From Pseudomonas fluorescens (GTDB lineage: Bacteria > Pseudomonadota > Gammaproteobacteria > Pseudomonadales > Pseudomonadaceae), in contig NZ_CABVGX010000002.1 in assembly GCF_902497625.1 (NCBI RefSeq), forward strand, positions 62,001-126,000: a stretch of DNA of 64,000 nucleotides, written 5' to 3'. Under the pieces are notes generated by a model that made no database searches, was not told the origin of the DNA, and worked only from the letters and a program-made list of their open reading frames with translations. The translations under genes and the position numbers were made by a program. Positions 9,498 through 16,058 of the stretch are shown here, piece by piece. Each line of letters begins with the position of its first letter. Positions within the stretch are counted from its first letter, which is position 1.

Positions 9498-10124
9498 TCA
9501 GGAAGAAAATACTTCCGGCCGTTGCTGCACAGTCCCGTTGTATCTGCGCGATTGCTGCCACGCCAGCTGTGCCTGAACGTCTGCGGCAGCCTGCAAGACT
9601 TTCTGCGCCCAGTTCTCATCTTGCGGATTGACTACGACCACGCGAAATCCGTAATCACGGCCTTCAATTTGAACGCCTTCGGAATCATCGACATGCAAGT
9701 CGATATCGAAAGCTGGCGGAAATTTCGAAGGGGAGTTCGCGAGTCCACGGGCCTCAAGCGCACGGTTGTGCACAACGCTGTTGACTACGCCGTCAACGTG
9801 GATCCCGTACAACATCAGCCAGCGGCGGATGTAAGCCGGTGTCCGCCCGGACGACGTGTACACCCAGATGCTGCAGCCCTGGCGACGCAACTCTCGAGTC
9901 AGCGAGCGTGTGCCGAGGCGCAGCGGCTCACCCAGCAAACGGTGAACAAAGGCTGGCAGTCGGCTTGGCTCGACGTCGCAGTGGTCCAGTTGGCAGGCCA
10001 GCGTGTCATCGATATCAAAGGAGATACGCACGCGCGGCGCTTGGCGCCGCAGCAGGCCGCGCTGAACGGCTTCACCGGCACGGCTGATCGAGTTTTGGCA
10101 TTTGCTGAACATTGAAGAGTTCAT
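9498..10124 (-). CDS. HAD-superfamily hydrolase, partner of the Fic-like gene
   Basis: A 208-residue HAD-type hydrolase. Motif I is ISFDIDDTL (nucleophile D37, acid D39), motif II is VYTSSGR (T90) and motif IV is LHVDDSEG (D146, D147), so the catalytic set looks intact. The ATG overlaps the stop of the Fic-like gene by one base (TGATG), with AAGGGGG about 10 nt upstream, so the two are translationally coupled. The nucleophile signature fits a phosphatase. In this setting it could reverse a modification made by a partner, which is inference. It is the last gene of the strand-contiguous run that begins with pstS. Confidence 0.75.
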   Translation of the reverse strand: MNSSMFSKCQNSISRAGEAVQRGLLRRQAPRVRISFDIDDTLACQLDHCDVEPSRLPAFVHRLLGEPLRLGTRSLTRELRRQGCSIWVYTSSGRTPAYIRRWLMLYGIHVDGVVNSVVHNRALEARGLANSPSKFPPAFDIDLHVDDSEGVQIEGRDYGFRVVVVNPQDENWAQKVLQAAADVQAQLAWQQSRRYNGTVQQRPEVFSS

Positions 10125-10822
10125 CAATGGCCCCCTTGGTAGACGGGCAGGGGCGTGTCTTTGAGAAAAAACTTCATCGGGTCAGGTGCCTGTTCTTCCA
10201 GGAAATGTGCGTATTTTTTCTTGATCTTGGGCAGCTCGTATAACGCCTTCACACCATGTTTGGCAGAGTTGCGTATCACCGAGGACGGGTTGAAGTAACC
10301 CTCGGCGTTTTCCAGGCTCAACACGAACGGCGGCAAACCTGCGCGCATGAGCAAGTAGCTGACGATGAGCGAGCCGCTTCGGTTATTGCCTTCGATGAAC
10401 AGTTGCGGCTTGCTGAGGATTCGCACATAGACACCGGCCGCGCGCTTCCAGACGGATTCGCTGTGATACGCGCAGTACCAGTTGTACAAATCCTTTATCC
10501 CGCCCTCGACGTTGTTGAAGAAGTGCTCTTCGGTCGCAATCAGGTGCTGGGCATATTCCAGTCGACGCGCAGGATCTCGCCCGCAGAGAACGGTGGCGTT
10601 GATCTCCAGCATTAGATTGAGCTGTTGCAAGTCAAACAGGTCGACGCCACGTGCGACATAGTCGTCAACCAGTGCATAGCCTTCCAGCATGTTGTGCAGC
10701 ACCTCGTCCGTCAGGGGATCGCGCGGCTCGGTAAAGTGCTGGCTGAGCGCGGCAAAGCGGCTCTGCACTTCTCGCAAAGCGCGTTCAATCGCTGGCAAAT
10801 CAAGACGACGTGTTGCAGACAT
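10124..10822 (-). CDS. Fic-like (Fido fold) protein with substituted catalytic His
   Basis: A 232-residue, all-helical-looking protein containing PQLFIEGNNRSGS at 139-151. This aligns with the Fic motif HPFx[D/E]GNGRxxR: F, E144, G, N146 and R148 are kept, but the catalytic His is Gln140 and the last Arg is Ser151. Active Fic enzymes transfer AMP or another phosphate-containing group using that His, so this copy is either inactive, regulatory or of altered chemistry. It starts 95 nt after pstB, and its stop is fused to the HAD gene start. It occupies the position where phoU normally follows pstB. Confidence 0.65.
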   Translation of the reverse strand: MSATRRLDLPAIERALREVQSRFAALSQHFTEPRDPLTDEVLHNMLEGYALVDDYVARGVDLFDLQQLNLMLEINATVLCGRDPARRLEYAQHLIATEEHFFNNVEGGIKDLYNWYCAYHSESVWKRAAGVYVRILSKPQLFIEGNNRSGSLIVSYLLMRAGLPPFVLSLENAEGYFNPSSVIRNSAKHGVKALYELPKIKKKYAHFLEEQAPDPMKFFLKDTPLPVYQGGH

Positions 10823-10868
10823 TGGCTTTCCTGAATAACGCTGGGTACGAAGGTAATGCGACCGTAGA

Positions 10869-10906
10869 CCGCCAGGGCCTGCCTCGCGGCATGCGGCCCT
10901 GGGCGG
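10869..10906. repeat. GC-rich hairpin between pstB and the Fic-like gene
   Basis: CCGCCAGGGCC and GGCCCTGGGCGG pair with one bulged base around a 15-base loop. No U-run follows in either direction, so full Rho-independent termination is unlikely. It may stabilise the upstream pst mRNA or partly attenuate the fic-HAD part. Confidence 0.6.
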
Positions 10907-10917
10907 ACGGGTGCTGA

Positions 10918-11736
10918 TCAGCTGAACTTGCCGCTGATGTAATCGCCGGTCATTTGTTCGCGCGGGTTATCGAAGATCTGTGCAGTCGGGCCCATCTCGA
11001 CCAGATAGCCGGTACGGGTGCCCTGGGAAATATCCACCGAGAAAAAGGCTGTGGTGTCCGCCACGCGAATGGCCTGTTGCATGTTGTGGGTGACCAGGGC
11101 GATGGTGTAATCCTTCTTCAGCTCGACCATCAATTCCTCGACCCGGCGGGTGGCGATCGGGTCGAGTGCCGAGCAGGGCTCATCCAGCAGCAGCACTTCG
11201 GGTTCGGTGGCGATGGCGCGGGCGATACACAGCCGTTGTTGCTGACCACCGGACAGCGACAGGCCGCTGACCTTGAGCTTGTCCTTGACCTCATCCCACA
11301 ACGCGGCGCCTTGCAGGGCGTGTTTCACGCGATCGCCCAGATCGCCTTTGTAGCGATTGAGGCGCAGGCCGAAGGCGACGTTGTCGAAGATGCTCATCGA
11401 GAACGGGTTCGGCTGTTGAAACACCATGCCGATGTAGCGGCGCACGACCACAGGATCCACGCCCTTGCCATAAACGTCCTGCCCGAGGAAATGCACATGG
11501 CCTTCGAAGCGAAAGCCTTTGACCAGGTCATTCATGCGGTTGAGGCTGCGCAGCACAGTACTTTTGCCGCAGCCCGACGGACCGATAAAGCCGGTGATTT
11601 TGTTCTTTTCGATCGGCACGTGGCTGTCACGAACGGCCAGGAAATTACCGTAGAAAATCTTGTCCAGCTTGCAGTCCATGACCACAGGTTCCTGGGTGAC
11701 AAACGGAGCGGCTATTTGCGCAGATGATACGTTCAA
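10918..11736 (-). CDS. pstB: Phosphate ABC transporter ATP-binding protein
   Basis: The 272-residue ATPase of the high-affinity phosphate importer. Walker [10 protein letters not shown], signature [14 protein letters not shown] and Walker [13 protein letters not shown] are all present. It energises the PstC-PstA channel on the cytoplasmic face. The start is a TTG at 11736 with GGAG upstream; an in-frame ATG at 11679 would still include the ATPase domain, so the true start is open. It lies 19 nt after pstA. Confidence 0.95.
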   Translation of the reverse strand: MNVSSAQIAAPFVTQEPVVMDCKLDKIFYGNFLAVRDSHVPIEKNKITGFIGPSGCGKSTVLRSLNRMNDLVKGFRFEGHVHFLGQDVYGKGVDPVVVRRYIGMVFQQPNPFSMSIFDNVAFGLRLNRYKGDLGDRVKHALQGAALWDEVKDKLKVSGLSLSGGQQQRLCIARAIATEPEVLLLDEPCSALDPIATRRVEELMVELKKDYTIALVTHNMQQAIRVADTTAFFSVDISQGTRTGYLVEMGPTAQIFDNPREQMTGDYISGKFS

Positions 11737-11755
11737 GATTCAGGTGCTCCCGTTA

Positions 11756-12649
11756 TCAATACTTGGGCTTGCCGAAGATACGGCTGACAATGTTCACGAC
11801 CAATACGATCATCACCAACACCAGCGAGGCCGCCCATGCGAGCTCGAGCTGGTTGTCAAACGGCATGCCGGAGAAGTTGTAAATCAGCACGGCAAGCGAT
11901 GCCGTCGGATTCATGACCTCCAGGCTGCCTTCATGGAAGATCCAGTAATTGCTGAACAGCGCGGTAAACAGCAGAGGTGCGGTTTCGCCGGCGGCGCGTG
12001 CCACGGCCAGCATGACGCCAGTCAGGATGGCCGGCATGCCGGTAGGCAAAACGATTTTCCAGATCACCTGCGAGCGGGTGCAGCCCATGCCGTAGGCGGC
12101 GTCCTTCATGACTTTGGGCACCATGCGCATCGACTCTTCAGCGGTGAGCACAACGATCGGCAGCATCAGTACCGCCAGTGCAACGCCACCGGCCGGTGCG
12201 GAGTAGGTCCCCGTCGTCATCACCACCAGCGCGTAGGCGAACACCCCCGCCAGAATCGACGGCAGGCCAGTAAGCATCTTGGCGGCAAAGCGTGAAGCGT
12301 TTGCCAGCTTGCTGTCCGGGCCGAGTTCGGCGAGAAAGATCGCCGCCATGATGCCGACCGGCACCGCGATCGCTGCGGCGATGCCGACCATGACAAAAGT
12401 GCCCGCCATCGCGTTGCCGAAACCGCCGCCCGTTTCGAAGCCGGTCGGTGGCAGCTCGGTGAAGACTTCCAGGCTCAGGCGAGCACCGCCGCGCATGATC
12501 AGCATGTAAAGCACGGAAATCAGCGGCACGCTGGCCAACAGAGCGCCAGCCCAGACCAGCGTAGTCAGCACCAGACTGCGCAGGGCGCGGCCTTCAAACT
12601 TGCGCTGCAGGCTTGGCATGGCGGTGATAGGGGAGGTGAGGTTAGTCAT
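11756..12649 (-). CDS. pstA: Phosphate ABC transporter permease PstA
   Basis: A 297-residue inner-membrane permease with about six transmembrane helices and the binding-protein-dependent transport signature around EESMRMVPKVMKDAAYGMG. With PstC it forms the phosphate channel. The ATG overlaps the pstC stop by one base (TAATG), which implies translational coupling. Confidence 0.95.
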   Translation of the reverse strand: MTNLTSPITAMPSLQRKFEGRALRSLVLTTLVWAGALLASVPLISVLYMLIMRGGARLSLEVFTELPPTGFETGGGFGNAMAGTFVMVGIAAAIAVPVGIMAAIFLAELGPDSKLANASRFAAKMLTGLPSILAGVFAYALVVMTTGTYSAPAGGVALAVLMLPIVVLTAEESMRMVPKVMKDAAYGMGCTRSQVIWKIVLPTGMPAILTGVMLAVARAAGETAPLLFTALFSNYWIFHEGSLEVMNPTASLAVLIYNFSGMPFDNQLELAWAASLVLVMIVLVVNIVSRIFGKPKY

Positions 12650-13614
12650 TATTTGGTACCACGTTGGGCATAAACCATGATCATGGAACCGAGGATGTTC
12701 ACCAGCAGCGTGATCACCATCAGCACCAGCGCGGCGTACATCAACACTTCGATTTCGTTGGGGCCGGCTTCGGGGAAGTTCAGCGCCAGCAGGGCCGCCA
12801 GCGTGTTGGCCGGAGCGAACAAGGAAAGCGAAATATTGTTCGCGTTACCGACAAGCATGGCCAGGGCCATGGTCTCACCCAGCGCTCGACCCAGACCCAG
12901 AACCAGGGAGCCGAAAATGCCGGTGGCGGCGGAAGGCACCATGACCTTGAGAATCGCTTCCCAGTGGGTGGTCCCCATGCCGTACGCGGCCTGTTTGGTT
13001 TTCATCGGCACGCCGGTAAGAGCGTCCTGGGAAACGGCGGCGATGGTCGGCAGAATCATGATGGCCAGTACCAACGCGGCCGGGAGCAAACCCGGACCGC
13101 TCAGGGACGTGCCGAAAAAAGGAATCCAGCCCAGTTCAGAGTTCAACCAGGTAGTCAGCGGCCGAATGGCTGGTATCACCACGTAAATCCCCCACAGGCC
13201 GTAAACGACGCTGGGGATTGCCGCGAGTAATTCGACGATGGTGCGAAACACGGCTGCCAGTTTCGCCGGCAGGAAATCCTGAGTCAGGAAGATCGCCATG
13301 CTGACGCCGAAAAAGCCTGCGATCAACAATGCGATGAAGGCGCTGTAAAGCGTGCCCCAAATGGCCGGCAGAATGCCGTACTTGCCTTGGTTAACGTCCC
13401 ACACGCTGCCGAACAGCACGTCGAAACCGTGCTTCTCCATGCCTGGAAGCGCCTTGCGTCCCACCTCGAACACCAGGGCAAATACCACGGCCAGAATCAG
13501 TATCACTCCAATTCGCGCAAGCGCACGAAAGGTGCGATCAACCATGAAATCCTTGGTAGAGGGTGGTTGGCAGGCGGAGTCCGGGTTAACCGGTACGACA
13601 AAAGGTTGGTTCAT
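12649..13614 (-). CDS. pstC: Phosphate ABC transporter permease PstC
   Basis: A 321-residue inner-membrane permease with six transmembrane helices; the loop DALTGVPMKTKQAAYGMG is the site that contacts the ATPase in this family. The ATG at 13614 is preferred over an in-frame TTG at 13632. A terminator-like hairpin lies between it and pstS, so its expression should be lower than that of pstS. Confidence 0.95.
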   Translation of the reverse strand: MNQPFVVPVNPDSACQPPSTKDFMVDRTFRALARIGVILILAVVFALVFEVGRKALPGMEKHGFDVLFGSVWDVNQGKYGILPAIWGTLYSAFIALLIAGFFGVSMAIFLTQDFLPAKLAAVFRTIVELLAAIPSVVYGLWGIYVVIPAIRPLTTWLNSELGWIPFFGTSLSGPGLLPAALVLAIMILPTIAAVSQDALTGVPMKTKQAAYGMGTTHWEAILKVMVPSAATGIFGSLVLGLGRALGETMALAMLVGNANNISLSLFAPANTLAALLALNFPEAGPNEIEVLMYAALVLMVITLLVNILGSMIMVYAQRGTK

Positions 13615-13637
13615 GGGCTGATTCCGGAACAAGGGAG

Positions 13638-13675
13638 AAAACTCTCCCGGCGTGGCTGACAGCCCACACCGAGAG
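13638..13675 (-). terminator. Attenuating terminator between pstS and pstC
   Basis: On the minus strand CTCTCGGTGTGGGCT pairs imperfectly with AGCCACGCCGGGAGAG, followed by TTTT. It follows the pstS stop by 14 bases and precedes pstC, so it likely allows partial read-through and excess PstS, as is common for binding-protein genes. Confidence 0.75.
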
Positions 13676-13689
13676 CGGCCTCACGAGCG

Positions 13690-14721
13690 TTACTGGATGT
13701 TGGCGGAAGCTTTGCGAACCTGGTCGACAACCGATGGCGGCAGCGGGATGTAGCCCATCGAGTCGGCGATTTTCTGACCTTCGGTCAGGCTGTACTCGAC
13801 CATTTCACGCATGGCTTTGGCCTTGGCCGGGTTCTCGTTTTTCTTGCGGAAGATCATCCAGGTGTAGGAAGTGATCGGGTACGACTTGGCGCCGTCCGGA
13901 TCCGGCAACCAGGCCACCAGGCTTTCCGGCATTTTCACCGCGGCCAGAGCTTCGGCACCGCTTTCTGCGTTAGGCACTACGTAATGACCGGCCTTGTTCT
14001 GCAACTGGGCGAAGTCAACCTTGGCCAGTTTGGCGAAGCCGTATTCGATGTAGCCGATCGCGCCCGGGGTCTGGCGTACGGTGGCGGTCACACCATCGTT
14101 CTTCGGCGATTTGATGAATTTGTCGCTGGCTGGCCAGTTGACGGTGTTGCCTTCACCCAGCGCAGTTTTGAACTCTGGATTGATGGTTGCAACGTGCTTG
14201 GTGAACACCGCAGTGGTACCGCTGGAATCTGCACGCACCACAACCGTGATCGGCATATCGGGCAGTTTCAGCTCCGGGTTGGCCGCGACGATCTGCGGGT
14301 CATTCCATTTGGTGATCTTGCCGAGGAAGATGTTGGAGTAAACGTCGCGTGGCAGTTTCAAACCTTTAGGACTGCCTGGCAGGTTGTAGGCCAGGACGAT
14401 CTCGCCCGCGGTCATTGGCAGCAGTTGCGCGCCCTCGGCAACCTTGGCGATGTCTTCGTCTTTCATGGCCGAGTCACTGGCGGCGAAGTCGACGGTTTTG
14501 TTCAGGAAGTCCTGTACACCCGCGCCGCTGCCCTTGGATTGGTAATCCACGGTGACGCCAGCGGTTTTCTTGCTGAAATCCTTGAACCAGGTCAGGTAGA
14601 TCGGGGCCGGAAAACTGGCGCCGGAGCCAGTCAGGCGCACGCTTTCTGCGGCGAAAGACACTGAGGTGGCACAAAGAGAAACCGTAATGGCCAGCGCTGC
14701 AGACTTCATCAAACTTTTCAT
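13690..14721 (-). CDS. pstS: Periplasmic phosphate-binding protein
   Basis: A 343-residue binding protein. The first 24 residues form a signal peptide ending SFAA|ES, and the mature start carries TGSGASFPAP and the phosphate loop VVRADSSGTTAVFTKH, which ligate phosphate in PstS. It captures phosphate in the periplasm for PstCAB. It leads the operon, and a weak Pho-box candidate lies about 40 bases upstream of its ATG. Expression is expected to be PhoB-dependent. Confidence 0.95.
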   Translation of the reverse strand: MKSLMKSAALAITVSLCATSVSFAAESVRLTGSGASFPAPIYLTWFKDFSKKTAGVTVDYQSKGSGAGVQDFLNKTVDFAASDSAMKDEDIAKVAEGAQLLPMTAGEIVLAYNLPGSPKGLKLPRDVYSNIFLGKITKWNDPQIVAANPELKLPDMPITVVVRADSSGTTAVFTKHVATINPEFKTALGEGNTVNWPASDKFIKSPKNDGVTATVRQTPGAIGYIEYGFAKLAKVDFAQLQNKAGHYVVPNAESGAEALAAVKMPESLVAWLPDPDGAKSYPITSYTWMIFRKKNENPAKAKAMREMVEYSLTEGQKIADSMGYIPLPPSVVDQVRKASANIQ

Positions 14722-15107
14722 CGAAGGAGTTCCATGTGATAACGGGCTCCCGAACTTTGCAACATTCTTGTTACGGTTTTATGAATGCGCAGTGTGCGTC
14801 GACCGAAGTCTTCGGTGGGGTCTCACAGTGGTCCAATTGCGAGGGCGGATCAGCCTTGAGCTTGCAGTCACTCAACCAGGCATTGACGCGGTCCGTGGTC
14901 TCGTTGACGGGTCGAGGCGCGGCACAAACTTGCGAACATCATCGCCACCCAGCGACGCATCTGCTGCCGGCGATCCGGTGAGGAAACCTTTGCCCAGCGG
15001 ACTGAACGGGTTTCTATGTACTTTGGTAACCCCGGGGTAGGGATTTTCCTACTCTCAAACTGCAATCCCTACAGGAAAATAGGGAAGCTCTGATTGGTGC
15101 ATTGCTG
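14722..15107. other. pstS upstream region
   Basis: A 386-base stretch between two minus-strand genes, the PAS gene upstream and pstS. It contains the presumed pst promoter and a short palindrome ACCGAAG-t-CTTCGGT at 14802-14816. No convincing coding sequence is seen. Confidence 0.6.
14759..14776 (-). promoter_or_regulatory. Weak Pho-box candidate upstream of pstS
   Basis: The minus-strand reading CCGTAACAAGAATGTTGC has two 7-base units spaced by 4, as in PhoB sites, but matches the CTGTCAT consensus only partly. A -10-like TTATCA lies 16 bases further downstream. Its position fits a PhoB-activated promoter; the match itself is poor. Confidence 0.3.
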
Positions 15108-15818
15108 TTATTTAGCCACTATCTCTCCATGCAACGGAAAAGCTGCACGCCCTCTCCTGGGACTACGCACATTCCGACCGACCCAGCTTGCGCTGGTGTG
15201 GAGAGACCAAGTGAAAGGACAGACGATTTCCCCCCCTGCTGTCTTGACGCTGCTGCCTGCGGGTTTAAGTGGCGTCTTGGGTTTTGCCGCCATCCTGATC
15301 AACAGTGATCTTACATCATCTTGGTGAGTCAATTGCTGGAAGGACGTTTGACGAAGTTCTGTTTCGGTGTAGCCGAGCATCTGGCAGAGCATCTGGTTTG
15401 CGGCGACCCATTCGCCACTCATTCTTAGCAAGGCCAGCCCCGTGCCCGCGGCGTCGAATGCCAGGCGATAATCCTCCACGGCGAGCCTTGCAGACCCAAT
15501 TTGACGGATTTTTGTAATGAATGTTGCTCGTTGGATGCTGTACTCGAGCCTGACGCTCAAAGCTTGGCCACTGCTTGAGATAATTTCAAAGTGGCAATAG
15601 CCCTTCAGCTTTGCCTGGTTGAGATGAGTTTCGAAAGTCAGCGGTACGAGGGCGAATAAACAGGCTGGGGATAGGCTGGCAGAAAGTTCTCCCACGCCTA
15701 GCAGTGCTTCGGCGCAATTGTCTATTGCGAGTATCGCTCCTTGACCGTCCAGCAGCAAAACACCGGTTTCTTCAACGTCTTCTGTGAATGCTCTCGCTTT
15801 CGCGGTGGCCGTGTCCAA
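15108..15818 (-). CDS. PAS-domain protein, probably truncated
   Basis: A 236-residue protein with a degenerate first PAS-like region (residues 10-105) and a clearer PAS domain (about 115-210, with YRLAFDAAGTGLALL and NQMLCQMLGYTETELRQ). After the PAS core ends near GGEIVCPFTW, the last ~25 residues are arginine-rich and family-unlike. No GGDEF, EAL or kinase domain follows, although such PAS domains normally sit in front of an output domain. It may be a remnant of a longer sensor. The start is a TTG with AAGG upstream, so it could shift. Confidence 0.55.
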   Translation of the reverse strand: MDTATAKARAFTEDVEETGVLLLDGQGAILAIDNCAEALLGVGELSASLSPACLFALVPLTFETHLNQAKLKGYCHFEIISSSGQALSVRLEYSIQRATFITKIRQIGSARLAVEDYRLAFDAAGTGLALLRMSGEWVAANQMLCQMLGYTETELRQTSFQQLTHQDDVRSLLIRMAAKPKTPLKPAGSSVKTAGGEIVCPFTWSLHTSASWVGRNVRSPRRGRAAFPLHGEIVAK

Positions 15819-16058
15819 TAGCCTTACTCCCTTCTGAGCCGACCCAGAGCATAGCGTAAGACTTATGTAACAGCATGGGTTGTTCGACTATGGTCATATG
15901 GCTCTCAGCGAGCTTTTGATGGGTGTTTATCCTCATACCTTTTTTCGCAAGCTTCATCTGACCGAAGGTCCGAGGAGAGCTTGGACAAGCACCTGAAATG
16001 AGAGCAGTATGATGTCACATTGGTATCACTCTATTGGTGTGACGTATTGGCCGTATCG

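Noticed and set aside
9444-10115. A 223-codon plus-strand frame opposite the HAD gene
   Set aside because: The minus strand carries intact HAD motifs I, II and IV; the plus-strand product has none.
14802-14816. ACCGAAG-t-CTTCGGT as a terminator
   Set aside because: The loop would be one base and no U-run follows; at most it is a protein site.
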